Shown: positions 1 through 10,340 of the stretch, piece by piece | Layout of the letters: the number at the start of each line of letters is the position of its first letter | Position numbering within the stretch: the first letter of the stretch is position 1 | Source: Streptomyces sp. NRRL F-6492 | GTDB lineage: Bacteria > Actinomycetota > Actinomycetes > Streptomycetales > Streptomycetaceae | Direction of reading: 5' to 3' | Assembly (NCBI RefSeq): GCF_001280125.1 | Contig: NZ_LGEG01000171.1 | Coordinates: 16,203-80,202 of the forward strand | Length of the DNA stretch: 64,000 bases | Program-made: the position numbers and the translations under genes | The notes under the pieces: model-generated | Database searches by the model: none | What the model was told of the DNA's origin: nothing | What the model saw: only the letters and a program-made list of their open reading frames with translations

Positions 1-3000
1 CTGGTGGTGACGAAGAGGTCCGTCTTGCCGTCGCCGGTCGCATCGCCCGCGGAGACGATCTGCCGGTACGTCGCCGGGTCCGGGGCGTCCGACGGCAGCA
101 CGATCTGCTGACGCTTGTCGATGTTGACCGCGCCGTACCCGTCGCCCGGGTAGACCCACAGCTTGCCGTCCTTGCGGGCGATCAGGTCCTGGAAGCCATC
201 GCCGCCGTACACGTCACCGAGGTGCGTGATGAGCGTGCCCTTCCAGTAGCCCGAGGGCGCCCCCGAGAAAGTCGGCAGTCCGTCGTTGCCGTTGGGGTCC
301 TTCGCCGGGTTGGAGCGGTACGCGCCGGCCATGGAGAACCCGAGGTCGCCAGTGCCCTTGGCCAGGTCCGCCTGGTGTTCGGACGGGTACAGCCGCAGGT
401 TGCCGTTGGCGTCCACGACCATCAGGTCGGGCAGCCGGTCGCCGGTGAAGTCGCCGGGGGCGTCCGCCTCGTCCCGCGGGGAGAGGTAGAAGAGGTACTT
501 CCGCGGCTCCGACTTGTGCCCGGCGTCGTCGACGGCCCGCACGTACAGCACGTTGGGGCCGGCCAGCGGCGGTTTGGCGTTGGTCACCGAGGTGACGGTG
601 GTCGTTGCGGCACCGGCCGTGCGCTCCGCCTTGAACGGGTACGAGCCCTGGTTGAACCCGAACTCGTAGTAGTCCACGTCGGTCTGTGCGGCCCTGAACT
701 GGAAGGTGCCGGTCTCGCCGAACTTCTTCTTGCTCCACAGCGAGTCCTCGCCGTCACTGCCGAACCCGTTGTCCAGCGCGTCGGCGTCGGGAAAGTCGGT
801 GGAGACCACGGTCGGGGGCGAGGGCCGCGCGCTGTCGAAGACGAACCGGCAGGGGGTCTTCTCCGGCGAGTACCGCACCGAGGAGGACCCGGTCTTGTCG
901 ACCGTCTTGGCCCGCCACGAGTACGTCTGGCCGTTGACCAGCTTCAGCCCGGTGGAACCGGTGGCGAAGGGATCGGTGTGAGTCGTTCCGGAGCTGCCGC
1001 CGACGGGCGCCCTGCCCTTGGTGCCGAGCATGTTGCCGCTGCCGCCCGTGGGCCACATCTCGAAGTTGACCGAGGACAGGTTGCCGTCCTTGTCCTCCGC
1101 GGAGGCCCAGAACGTCAGCGTGGACGAGCCCACGTTGATGTACGGGGCGGTGGTGTCGCAGCTGAAGTCCGGAGCCAGGTCCAGATTGCTCGGGGGCTTC
1201 GGACGCCGGTTGTACTCCAGCAGCACGTGCGGGTCGTTGCCGCCGTCCGCCTGGAACTTCTTCCACGCGAACTGGTCGTTCTCGTTGACCGCCTTGAAGC
1301 CGATGGTCATCGTCGGCCAGCCGCCGTTGACCGCGCGCTGCGCCGTGGGCTTCACGTCGAAGCTGACGTACTTGTCCGGGCAGGAGGCGGACTTCCAGCC
1401 GTGCGAGAACTTGCCGCCGCCGATGCGGTTGCCCGAGTGCATCGAGGGCGCGTTGTTCCAGTTGGTCTTGCTGGAGATCGGCGTGGTGATGTGGACGTCC
1501 ATGCTGCGGGCGCTGCACGACCAGGCGTAGGTCTCCAGCGCGTACAGCCGGGCTCCGGTGACCACCGCGCCCTGGAGGTCCTTGTCCCAGTCGATGGAGA
1601 AGAAGGAGCGGGAGGTGCCCCAGGTGTCGGACTCGTAGCCGACGCGGGCCTCGTGGGTGCCGCCCTTGTTGAAGTTCTTGCCGTTGTAGAAGCTGGCGTT
1701 CTTGTGGCGGCTGTAGGCGGTGGTCCAGTCGTTGGTGTGCTTGTTCACCGACGGGTCGATGAAGACCGGGTAGACCGTCGACGGGTCGTTCAGGAACTCC
1801 TGGTCGGCGCTGATGGTCCAGTTGGAGCCTTCGAGGTCGGTGGCGACCACCGTGCCGTGGGAGTCGGGCTGCGGTCCGTTCAGCGCGGGCAGCGACAGGG
1901 TCGCGGCGGGGCCGGTCTGCGAGGGCTCCGGTGAGGCCTCGGGAGGGGCGGTCGGCTCCGGGCCCGTGCCGGAGGTGGCCGAGGGGTCGGCCGCCTCGTC
2001 GCCCGCCTCCGGCAGGGCTTCGTTGAACAGGTCGCCGTCGTCGCCGTCGTTGACCGAGTCGGTGGGCTCGGGGCTCGCGGAAGCGGAGTCCTCCGGGTCC
2101 GGCTCCGGCGTACCGGAGGCGGACTCGTCGGGGGTTTCGGTGGGCAGCACCTCCTCGCCGGGGGTGGCGGTGCCGCCGCCCTGGCCGTCGGTGGTGGCGG
2201 GCACGCCCGCGCTGTCCCACATCAGCGGCGTGGGGGACTCGGCGATGTCGGTGCCGTTCTCGTCAAGCGCGCTGACCACGTTGGTGAGCGGGTCGAGGGA
2301 GAAGGTCAGGTCCGGGGAGCTCAGCCCGTACGAGAGCGTGGCCACCTTCGGATTGGCCGCGGCCGCGCGGGTCTTGACCACCAGCAGCTGCGCGAATCCG
2401 CCGTCGTCGGCGGTCAGCACCAGGTCGGCGCCCGGCAGGATCTCCGGGTACAGGGCGCGGGAGCCGTCGATCACCGGGGTCGGGATGGCCTCGGGCCAGG
2501 TCATGACGATCTGATGGTCACCCACGGTGAGCGTGGCCAGGGTGTTCCCGGTGCCCGGGGTGACCCCGGACAGCAGCGAGACACGGCGCACACTGGCCCG
2601 GGAGGCGCGCTCCGCGCCCTGATCCGCCTTGGCCGTGCCGGACCCGGCGGCGGGCGCCGGGGCGCCCCCGGAGAACACCATCGGGGTGTTGACCGACTTG
2701 GGGGCCCAGCCCCCGGCCACCTTCTCCAGCCCGGTGTCGACGGGCTTCCATACTCCGTCCACCTTGGCGCGGACGGGACTTGCGTGGATCTTGCGCAGCA
2801 TCGTTCCACCGGGCTTGGCCCAGGTGGTCGAGTACGCCGTCCGCAGGGCCGTCGCCTCCACCGGCTTCCCGGTCTTCGCGGCCCGTGCAGCGGCTTCTGA
2901 TTCGCCAACAGGAACGTTTACCCGCGGTTCCTTTGAGTCTGCTGTGTCCGCCGTGGACGCTTCGTCCCCGTCCCGGCCGAGTCCGACGTACGTCAGTCCG

Positions 3001-3074
3001 GTCGCCAGCACGGCCGCCGCCGCTCCGGCCGCTAGCGCCCGGCGTCCGGGCGCGCGGCGCCATCTGCTCGTCAT
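1..3074 (-). CDS. DNRLRE / FG-GAP repeat secreted protein (3' end beyond window)
   Basis: The frame is open from ATG at 3074 to the window edge (1,024 codons), so the C-terminus is missing. The start is preceded by GGGGGGAAAGGGAA. A basic N-terminus with an Ala-rich hydrophobic stretch (residues about 12-33) suggests export. A Pro/Ser/Glu-rich linker lies near residues 290-400. Around residues 445-545 is a DNRLRE-type domain (motifs WTTAYSRHKNASFYNG and TNWNNAPSM), as on bacterial surface proteins. From about residue 870 there are FG-GAP/VCBS-like Ca-loop repeats (GDFTGDRLPDLMVVDANG, then GDATGDGKTDLF near the edge). It is divergent to the RHS toxin gene, a pairing I know from other streptomycetes. 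A surface or carrier role alongside the RHS protein is inferred; no enzymatic motif was seen. Confidence 0.85.
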   Translation of the reverse strand, partial: MTSRWRRAPGRRALAAGAAAAVLATGLTYVGLGRDGDEASTADTADSKEPRVNVPVGESEAAARAAKTGKPVEATALRTAYSTTWAKPGGTMLRKIHASPVRAKVDGVWKPVDTGLEKVAGGWAPKSVNTPMVFSGGAPAPAAGSGTAKADQGAERASRASVRRVSLLSGVTPGTGNTLATLTVGDHQIVMTWPEAIPTPVIDGSRALYPEILPGADLVLTADDGGFAQLLVVKTRAAAANPKVATLSYGLSSPDLTFSLDPLTNVVSALDENGTDIAESPTPLMWDSAGVPATTDGQGGGTATPGEEVLPTETPDESASGTPEPDPEDSASASPEPTDSVNDGDDGDLFNEALPEAGDEAADPSATSGTGPEPTAPPEASPEPSQTGPAATLSLPALNGPQPDSHGTVVATDLEGSNWTISADQEFLNDPSTVYPVFIDPSVNKHTNDWTTAYSRHKNASFYNGKNFNKGGTHEARVGYESDTWGTSRSFFSIDWDKDLQGAVVTGARLYALETYAWSCSARSMDVHITTPISSKTNWNNAPSMHSGNRIGGGKFSHGWKSASCPDKYVSFDVKPTAQRAVNGGWPTMTIGFKAVNENDQFAWKKFQADGGNDPHVLLEYNRRPKPPSNLDLAPDFSCDTTAPYINVGSSTLTFWASAEDKDGNLSSVNFEMWPTGGSGNMLGTKGRAPVGGSSGTTHTDPFATGSTGLKLVNGQTYSWRAKTVDKTGSSSVRYSPEKTPCRFVFDSARPSPPTVVSTDFPDADALDNGFGSDGEDSLWSKKKFGETGTFQFRAAQTDVDYYEFGFNQGSYPFKAERTAGAATTTVTSVTNAKPPLAGPNVLYVRAVDDAGHKSEPRKYLFYLSPRDEADAPGDFTGDRLPDLMVVDANGNLRLYPSEHQADLAKGTGDLGFSMAGAYRSNPAKDPNGNDGLPTFSGAPSGYWKGTLITHLGDVYGGDGFQDLIARKDGKLWVYPGDGYGAVNIDKRQQIVLPSDAPDPATYRQIVSAGDATGDGKTDLFVTT

Positions 3075-3591
3075 GAGCGAAGTTCCCTTTCCCCCCACCG
3101 GCACGACTCGTTATGCGGTCGTGACCAGGCTCTTTTCGCGATCTTGAGCGCGTCGGAAGCCTTCGTCCGACGGGCACGACGCGCCTGCGCATCATGCCTG
3201 CCGGGGCGGGAGGCGTCACCTTCGGCGCCCGCGGGGGCCGGGCCCGGCGATCCATCCCGTCCGGGCCGCCGATGCCGGAGCCCGGGGGTTTCAGGGGGAG
3301 GGAAACCATTTGATTTCACCTCAATGCACCGCAGAATCCGCAGCAGTTTCTCCCGGATTGGATCGAGCCGTTCTTGAATCGCCGTAGTTGGCGTCTATGA
3401 CCCGCAGGGCGTCAGAGAGCGGGTTGGTCCGCATCCGGCCCGACTGAAACCCATCGTCCGGTTGATCCCGTGTCGATCATCACTTGATCTAGTTTTTATG
3501 TGTCGCATCCGCACACAATCGGCCGATCACCGTGGGAGACCTGTGTGCACGTGCGCACGGGCTCCGTTTCAAAAGTCCGGGGGGACTTGCT
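3075..3591. promoter_or_regulatory. Divergent promoter region between the DNRLRE/FG-GAP gene and the RHS gene
   Basis: About 520 bases with no supportable gene. The part at 3462-3530 is clearly more AT-rich than its surroundings (ATCATCACTTGATCTAG, then a T-run and ATGTG) and probably holds the promoter of the rightward RHS gene. No -35/-10 pair matches consensus well enough to place a start site. Short open frames here lack ribosome binding sites and family resemblance. Confidence 0.4.
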
Positions 3592-6500
3592 TTGCCTGCA
3601 CAGCCATCCGTGCGCAGACGCCTGCGCGCCACCTTCATCCCGGTGCTCGGCGCCGCCACGCTGGTAGCCCTGCTGCCCGCGCAGGCGCTGGCCCAACCTC
3701 CGGACCCGGACGCCGGGACGGTCTCCGTACCGCGCGAGACCCTCGCCCTGGAGGCGCTGCCCGATGCCCGCTTCGTGCCCGGTGAGGACCGGGACGCCAA
3801 TCTGAGCCGGATCGGCGTCCCCGTGCCGACCACCCAGACGACGCCCCCGGCCGGCACCACCACCAAGCCTCCGGCCGCGGCCGACACCGTCACCTTCGGT
3901 AGTGCGGTCCAACCGGCCGGCTTCGCCGTCCCGGCCGCTGACGCGGAGCCGGCGGCCCCGCAGCGGGTCGGCACCCTGCCCGTCAAGATCGGCCAGGCCG
4001 AGGGCGCGGCCGCCCCCACCGGCACCTGGCGCGTGGACATCGCGAGCCCCGCCGCCGCCGTCTCCGAGGGCGTCGAGGGCTCCGTACTGACCGTCAGCGC
4101 ACCGAGCACGGGCACCGTGCCGGTCAAGGTGCAGGTCGAGTACGGGGCGTACCGGAACGTCAACGGCGCCGACTGGTCCTCCCGGCTGCGCCTGGTCCAG
4201 TTCCCCGAGTGCTACGCGACCACTCCCGACCTGGAGGAGTGCCAGCAGTACACCGAGCTGGAGACGGTCAACGACACCCAGGCCAAGACGATGACGGCCA
4301 CCGTCGACACCGTCGCCGACGGCACCACGGTTCCTGCCTCGGCCCCGGCCGTGCCGCGGGCGAACGGCTCCGGCGTCATGCAGGCCACCTGGGTTCAGCC
4401 CGCCGCCGCCTCCGCCTCCGGCGACAAGGCCGTGATCGGCGCCGTCGACTCCGGCGCCTCCGAGAGCGGTTCGTTCAAGGCCGGCGCCCTGGTCTCCAGC
4501 GGCTCCTGGGCCGCGGGCGACGCCTCCGGCGGCTTCAGCTGGGAGTACCCGCTGACGGTGCCCCCGGCCCCCGCGGGCCCCGCCCCCAAGATCAGCTTCA
4601 AGTACAACTCCCAGTACGTGGACGGCAAGACCTCCACCTCCACCCCGCAGTCCTCCTGGCTCGGCGAGGGCTGGGAGTACGACCCGGGCCGCATCGAGCG
4701 CCGCTACCGGGCCTGCAAGGACGACACCAAGGCGGTGGCCGCGGGCGCCGCCAACAACACGTCCAAGAAGGACAAGGAGTCCTCCGACCTCTGCTGGGTC
4801 TCGGACAACGCCGTCATCTCCCTCAACGGCAAGACCTCCGAGCTGGTGAAGGTGGGCACCACCAACACCTACCGCCTGCGGAACGACGACGGCACCCGCG
4901 TCGAGCGCCGCACCGGCATCGACAACGGCGACAACGACGGCGAGCACTGGGTCGTCACCACCACCGACGGCACCCAGTACTTCTACGGCCTGGACAAGAT
5001 CGGCGGCGGCCACGCCGACACCGACTCCGTCCTCACCGTCCCGGTCTTCGGCAACCACCCCGGCGAGCCCTGCAACGCGAGCGCCTTCGCCTCCTCCCGC
5101 TGCGGCGCCGGCAAGCGGCAGGCCTGGCAGTGGGGCCTCGACAAGGTCGTCGACGTCCACGGCAACGTGATGATCGTCAACTGGGCCCGCGCCACCAACT
5201 ACTACGCGGTGAACAAGAAGTTCAAGACCCCCGAGGTCTACCACCGCGGCGCCCTGCCCGACTCCATCGAGTACGGGCTGCGCAACGACAACCTCGGCGG
5301 CACCCCCGCCGCGAAGATCAACTTCGGCCTGTACCAGCGCTGCCTGTCCGGCTCACCGGCCTGCGACTCGGAGAAGTTCGACAACACCAAGGACCCGGCC
5401 TCCTACCGACCCTGGTGGGACACCCCCGGCAACCTGAACTGCAAGTCGGACTCCAAGCTCTGCCCGTCCTTCCCGTCCTTCTGGGTCCGGATGCGCCTGG
5501 GCTACGTCGCCACCTACGCCCACCGGCCCGGCGCCACCGGGCTCGTCAAGGTCGACCAGTACCAGCTCAAGCAGTCCTTCCCGCGCGACTGGTACAGCAC
5601 CTCTCCGGCGATGTGGCTCAACGGCATCACGCACTACGGCTACACGCCCACCGCCACCAGCGGCACCCTCATGTCCAAGGAGGGCGTGACCTTCGAGCCC
5701 TACACGGTCGGTGCCGGCGAGCCGCTGTCCGGCTACCTGAAGGACAAGCAGCTGCCCAACCTGGTCCCCAAGGACAGCAAGGACCAGCGCCCGCCGTTCA
5801 CCCGTCCCCGCATCGGCACCGTCTACACGCAGCACGGCGGCCAGATCGACGTCACGTACAAGGGCGGCTGCCAGTACCAGCCGACGGTGGCCCCCGAGGA
5901 CAACACCAGGACCTGCTTCCCGGTCCGCTGGTCCCCGGACGGCGAGGAGAAGAAGCCGGCCCTGGCCTGGTTCAACAAGTACCTCGTCCACACCGTCACC
6001 GAGAACGACCGCATCACCGGCGTCTCCGACCGCATCACCACCCGGTACGACTACTCCGGCGCGGCCTGGGCCAAGAGCGAGGACGAGTTCACCCGGCCCG
6101 AGCTGCGCACCCACAGTGACTGGCGCGGCTTCCAGAAGGTCACCACGGTCAAGGGCAAGAAGAGCAGCGCCGCCCCGCAGACCCAGTCGTACTCCGTCGC
6201 CCGCTACTTCCGCGGCACTGGCGGAGCGGTCAAGGACTCCACGGGTACGGTCACCCTGCTTACGGACGACAGCGACGCCTACGCCGGCATGGTCGCGGAG
6301 ACCATCACGTACGACGGCACCGGCGGCCGGATCATCAAGCGGACCCTGAACACGCCCTGGTCCCGCCAGACCGCCTCCCGCACCCGCGAGGCCACCACGG
6401 CCCTGCTCGCGCACCAGACCGGGGTCAAGCGCACCGAGGCGATCCAGACCGTCGGCAGCAGCTGGCAGGCGGTCCGCACCGACACCACCGTCGACGGCAC

Positions 6501-9500
6501 CTACAACCTCCCCACGCAGGTCGAGGTGTCCGTGGTCAAGCCCAACGGCACCGGCGAGACCCTCAGCGACCAGATCTGCGCCACCACCCAGTACGTCCAC
6601 AACACGGATGCCCACCTGATCGGCATGGTCTCCCGGGTCCGCAAGACCGGAACCCCGTGCTCCCAGCACAACACCTCGGCGGGTTCCGCCGCGCTCATCA
6701 CCGCCGAGCTGACGGCCTACGACGGTCAGGCCTGGAACACCGCGCCCACCAAGGGCCTCGTGACCTACACCGCCGAGTCCAACGCCGACGGCAGCTCGCA
6801 CACCATCGTCACCACCAGCACGTACGACCCCCTGGGCCGCATCCGCACCGTCAAGCGGCCGGTGACCGGCACCACGGAGACCCGGTACACCCCCGGTGAC
6901 ACCGGCGGCCCGGTCACCTCGGTGACCACCGTCAACGAAAAGGGTCACACGACCGTCAACGAGCTCGACCCGGGCCGAGGCCTGCCGATCAAGATCACCG
7001 ACCTCAACGGCCGCGTCGTCCGCAACGAGTACGACGCCTTCGGCCGCCTGGTCAAGGGCTGGACGGCGAGCCGCTCCGGCGGCACCCAGAAGCCCGACGT
7101 GACCATCTCCTACCGGATGGCGGACGCCTCCTCCTCGACGACCAAGCCCTCTGCGGTCACGGTCTACAAGCTCAAGGACGACGAGACCTACACCAAGCAG
7201 GTCACGATCTACGACGGCCTGATGCGCGAGGTCCAGACGCAGGCGGAGGCCCACGGCCCCGGTCGCATCGTCATCGACACCCGTTACGACGACCACGGTC
7301 TGACGGCCGAGGTCACCACCCCGTACCTGGTCGAGGGCGAGCCCACGACCGTCCAGTTCAAGCGGGTCTCCGACACCCTCGTACCGATGCTCACCCGCAC
7401 GCAGTACGACGGCCTGGAGCGCCCGGTCCGCGCCAGCCACTACCGCGGCGGCGCGTACACGAACTACAGCAAGTGGGCCTACGGCGACACCAACACCGTC
7501 GCCTTCCCGGTCGGCGGCGCCAAGCCCGCGGTGAACACCTGGACCGACGCCCTCGGCCGAGTGGCCAAGATCCAGCACGCGTCCAGCATCTCCAGCACCC
7601 CGATCTGGCGCAGCACCACCTACGGCTACGACTCCCGAGGCAACCGCGAGAAGGTCACCGACCCGGCGGGCAACGTCTGGTCCTGGACCTTCGACACCCG
7701 TCACCGCGCCCTCACCAGCACGGACCCGGACACGGGCACCGTCAGCTACGGGTACGACGACGCCGACCGCCGCACCAGCGCCACCGACAACCGGGGGACC
7801 GTCCACACCGCGTACGACGCCCTCGGCCGCATCACGGCCGTGCGCACGGGCGGCGCCGAGTCCGCACCGATCCGCGAGTTCACCTACGACACCCTGCCCG
7901 GCGCGCTGGGCAAGCTGGTCGCCTCCGTCCGCCACGACCCCAGCGGCGACTACGTCAACCGGGTCACCGGCTACGACACCGAATACCGGCCCACCGGCCG
8001 TGAGACCGTCATCCCGGCCAACCCCATGACCACGGGGGTTTCCGGCACCTACAAGTACGCCTTCGCCTACACGCCCACCGGCAAGCTGCTGAGCACCACG
8101 CTTCCCGCCAAGGGCGGACTCGCGGCGGAGAAGGTCGTCACCCGCTACACGGCCGACGGCCTGCCCGAGAGCACCTCGGGCGCCACCTGGTACACCTCCG
8201 ACGTGCAGTACTCCCCGTACGGGGAGCCGCTGCGCACCACCAGCGGTGCCCAGCCCCACCGGGTCTGGACCACCAACTTCCTCAACGACTACACCGGCCA
8301 GCTCCAGCGCAGCGTTGTGGACCGCGAGTCCTCGGCCTCGCCGCGGGTCAGCAGCTCGCACTACTCCTACGACTACGCCGGCAACATCAGCTCGCAGGCC
8401 CGCAAGCTGACCGACGGCGGCACCTCGACCTGGGACACGCAGTGCTACACGCACGATGTCGCAGGCCAGATGGTCCACGCGTGGACCTCGAACATCACCC
8501 CGACGCTGGCCAGCACCGGCTGCAAGAGCGCGGACGGCACCACCTGGGGCCCCCGCACCGACCAGCGGGCCATCCGCGGGCCCATCGCCCGCGCCGCCGA
8601 CAGCGTCACGGACACCACCGCCCCGGACAGCAGCCTGACCGCCTCCCTGGCGGCCAACGCCCCCGCACCCGGCACGGTCGCGGGCGGTGCCACCGGCTAC
8701 TACGACAGCTACACCTTCGACGTCGTCGGCAACCGTGCCACCCAGGTCAAGCACGACCCGGCCGACGCCACGAAGGACGTCAAGCTCACCTACGCGTACG
8801 GCAAGACGGTCGCCGGCAACGGCACCGCGGCCCCGTACGAGACCCAGCCGCACACCCTGACCTCGGTCACCTCCGCGCCGGGCACCGGCAGTTCGTACGT
8901 GTACGACGCGGCGGGCAACACCACCACCCGCACCCTGCCGGGCGGCACCCAGGACCTCGTCTGGACCCGGGAGAACCGCCTCGACACGATCAAGGCGGGT
9001 GGGGTCACCACCAAGTACGTCTACGACGCCGACGGCAACCGCCTGCTGGAGAACACCCCCTCCGGCAGCGTGCTCTACCTCGGCGAGATGGAGCTGACCA
9101 CCGCCGCGGGCGCGATCACCAAGGCCAGCCGGGTCTACAACCACGACGGCGCGCCCTCCGTGGTCCGGTCCACGCTCAACGGCGCCACCACGGGCCACAA
9201 GCTGGACGTCCTGATCGCCGACCAGGTCGGCACCGCCACCACCGGCATCGCCCTGACCTCCGGCCAGGCGGTCACCCGCCGCTCGTACAAGCCGTTCGGC
9301 GAGGTGCGCGGCACCAAGCCGGCCTCGTGGCCGAACAAGCGCGGCTACCTCGGCGTGGGCGTCGAGGACCCCTCGGGCCTGACCCATCTGGGCGCCCGCG
9401 AGTACGACCCGTCGACCGGCCGGTTCGCCTCCGCGGACGCGCTGATCGACTTCGCGGACCCGCTCCAGGTCAACGGCTACGCCTACAGCCACAACAACCC

Positions 9501-10332
9501 GGTCACGCGCAGCGACCCGACGGGCCTGTTCGACCCGGACGAGCGGGCGTACTGCACCAAGGCCCCGGGCGACTGCACCGGCGGCCGCTACGTCGGCGAG
9601 GACAAGGGCAAGGACACCGACCCCACCCCCGACGACGACCCGGACAACAAGCGGCCCACGTACTGGGACGACCAGCACAAGTACGACTCCGACCGCGCCG
9701 AGGTCCTGCGCAAGGCCCGCCTCAAGCAGATCATGGACGAGCACAAGTTCAACGTCGGCCGGTTCCTGGACAAGGTCGAGGACATCGACCGCAGGACCTG
9801 CCGCCACGCGGGCCCGGAGAAGGCCGGCTGCTTCGGCGCCTCGCTCGGCAGCCAGTGGATGGTCGCGAACTACCTCGAGGACATCCTGGAGCTGATCGAC
9901 GAGTCCTGGAGCAAGTCCACGGACGGCGCCAGGCCCGACAAGCAGCAGAAGCGGGGCAAGGACGGCCCGCACTTCGCCTTCGACGACGCGGAGTTCGAGC
10001 TCGCGCTCTATCTCGCGGGCAACGGGCAGGAGGTCAAGTCCCGCAATGACCAGCCGGGCGGCAAGGGCAAGCACTTCGACGCCTGGGTCGGCGGGGTGGC
10101 CACCGAGTTCAAGGTCCTGAAGGGGAACTCCCCGGGCACGGTGCAGACGGCCCTCAAGGCCGGCCGTGACAAGAAGGCGGATGTCGTCATCATCGACGGC
10201 CGCAACTCCGACCTGTCCTTCGACAATGCCAAGGCCGGGCTCAAGTTGTTCACCGACCACAGCGGCAAGCCCGACTTCAGCCATGTGCGACTGATCGGCT
10301 ACGGCTACGATCGGACCTACCACGTGCGTTGA
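3592..10332 (+). CDS. Secreted RHS/YD-repeat polymorphic toxin with PD-(D/E)XK-like C-terminal nuclease domain
   Basis: About 2,246 residues. TTG at 3592 is preferred over GTG 3532 because GGGGGGAC lies just upstream and a signal peptide follows directly (RRRLRATF, hydrophobic core, ALAQP). Residues about 1080-1900 hold many YD repeats (YDPLGRI, YDAFGRLV, YDALGRI). The RHS core box (YDPSTGRFASAD, then NNPVTRSDPTGLF) is near residues 1937-1978 and marks where family members cleave off the variable tip. The tip (about 2120-2246) has a conserved-looking E in EFELALYLAGNGQEV, D in KHFDAWVG and an E-x-K in ATEFKVLKG. This fits a CdiA-type PD-(D/E)XK nuclease fold, tRNA or DNA target unknown. The next gene, 8 bases on, is the likely immunity partner. 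RHS identity is firm; nuclease chemistry is inferred. Confidence 0.92.
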   Translation: MPAQPSVRRRLRATFIPVLGAATLVALLPAQALAQPPDPDAGTVSVPRETLALEALPDARFVPGEDRDANLSRIGVPVPTTQTTPPAGTTTKPPAAADTVTFGSAVQPAGFAVPAADAEPAAPQRVGTLPVKIGQAEGAAAPTGTWRVDIASPAAAVSEGVEGSVLTVSAPSTGTVPVKVQVEYGAYRNVNGADWSSRLRLVQFPECYATTPDLEECQQYTELETVNDTQAKTMTATVDTVADGTTVPASAPAVPRANGSGVMQATWVQPAAASASGDKAVIGAVDSGASESGSFKAGALVSSGSWAAGDASGGFSWEYPLTVPPAPAGPAPKISFKYNSQYVDGKTSTSTPQSSWLGEGWEYDPGRIERRYRACKDDTKAVAAGAANNTSKKDKESSDLCWVSDNAVISLNGKTSELVKVGTTNTYRLRNDDGTRVERRTGIDNGDNDGEHWVVTTTDGTQYFYGLDKIGGGHADTDSVLTVPVFGNHPGEPCNASAFASSRCGAGKRQAWQWGLDKVVDVHGNVMIVNWARATNYYAVNKKFKTPEVYHRGALPDSIEYGLRNDNLGGTPAAKINFGLYQRCLSGSPACDSEKFDNTKDPASYRPWWDTPGNLNCKSDSKLCPSFPSFWVRMRLGYVATYAHRPGATGLVKVDQYQLKQSFPRDWYSTSPAMWLNGITHYGYTPTATSGTLMSKEGVTFEPYTVGAGEPLSGYLKDKQLPNLVPKDSKDQRPPFTRPRIGTVYTQHGGQIDVTYKGGCQYQPTVAPEDNTRTCFPVRWSPDGEEKKPALAWFNKYLVHTVTENDRITGVSDRITTRYDYSGAAWAKSEDEFTRPELRTHSDWRGFQKVTTVKGKKSSAAPQTQSYSVARYFRGTGGAVKDSTGTVTLLTDDSDAYAGMVAETITYDGTGGRIIKRTLNTPWSRQTASRTREATTALLAHQTGVKRTEAIQTVGSSWQAVRTDTTVDGTYNLPTQVEVSVVKPNGTGETLSDQICATTQYVHNTDAHLIGMVSRVRKTGTPCSQHNTSAGSAALITAELTAYDGQAWNTAPTKGLVTYTAESNADGSSHTIVTTSTYDPLGRIRTVKRPVTGTTETRYTPGDTGGPVTSVTTVNEKGHTTVNELDPGRGLPIKITDLNGRVVRNEYDAFGRLVKGWTASRSGGTQKPDVTISYRMADASSSTTKPSAVTVYKLKDDETYTKQVTIYDGLMREVQTQAEAHGPGRIVIDTRYDDHGLTAEVTTPYLVEGEPTTVQFKRVSDTLVPMLTRTQYDGLERPVRASHYRGGAYTNYSKWAYGDTNTVAFPVGGAKPAVNTWTDALGRVAKIQHASSISSTPIWRSTTYGYDSRGNREKVTDPAGNVWSWTFDTRHRALTSTDPDTGTVSYGYDDADRRTSATDNRGTVHTAYDALGRITAVRTGGAESAPIREFTYDTLPGALGKLVASVRHDPSGDYVNRVTGYDTEYRPTGRETVIPANPMTTGVSGTYKYAFAYTPTGKLLSTTLPAKGGLAAEKVVTRYTADGLPESTSGATWYTSDVQYSPYGEPLRTTSGAQPHRVWTTNFLNDYTGQLQRSVVDRESSASPRVSSSHYSYDYAGNISSQARKLTDGGTSTWDTQCYTHDVAGQMVHAWTSNITPTLASTGCKSADGTTWGPRTDQRAIRGPIARAADSVTDTTAPDSSLTASLAANAPAPGTVAGGATGYYDSYTFDVVGNRATQVKHDPADATKDVKLTYAYGKTVAGNGTAAPYETQPHTLTSVTSAPGTGSSYVYDAAGNTTTRTLPGGTQDLVWTRENRLDTIKAGGVTTKYVYDADGNRLLENTPSGSVLYLGEMELTTAAGAITKASRVYNHDGAPSVVRSTLNGATTGHKLDVLIADQVGTATTGIALTSGQAVTRRSYKPFGEVRGTKPASWPNKRGYLGVGVEDPSGLTHLGAREYDPSTGRFASADALIDFADPLQVNGYAYSHNNPVTRSDPTGLFDPDERAYCTKAPGDCTGGRYVGEDKGKDTDPTPDDDPDNKRPTYWDDQHKYDSDRAEVLRKARLKQIMDEHKFNVGRFLDKVEDIDRRTCRHAGPEKAGCFGASLGSQWMVANYLEDILELIDESWSKSTDGARPDKQQKRGKDGPHFAFDDAEFELALYLAGNGQEVKSRNDQPGGKGKHFDAWVGGVATEFKVLKGNSPGTVQTALKAGRDKKADVVIIDGRNSDLSFDNAKAGLKLFTDHSGKPDFSHVRLIGYGYDRTYHVR

Positions 10333-10340
10333 GGACGATT

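Noticed and set aside
2514..2900. Open frames opposite and out of phase with the DNRLRE/FG-GAP gene
   Set aside because: Gly/Arg/Pro-rich shadows. The minus-strand frame starting at 3074 contains the signal sequence and recognised domains.
5353..10323. 1,656-codon antisense frame opposite the RHS gene
   Set aside because: Val/Gly/Asp/Arg-rich shadow of the RHS reading frame, without any domain resemblance.
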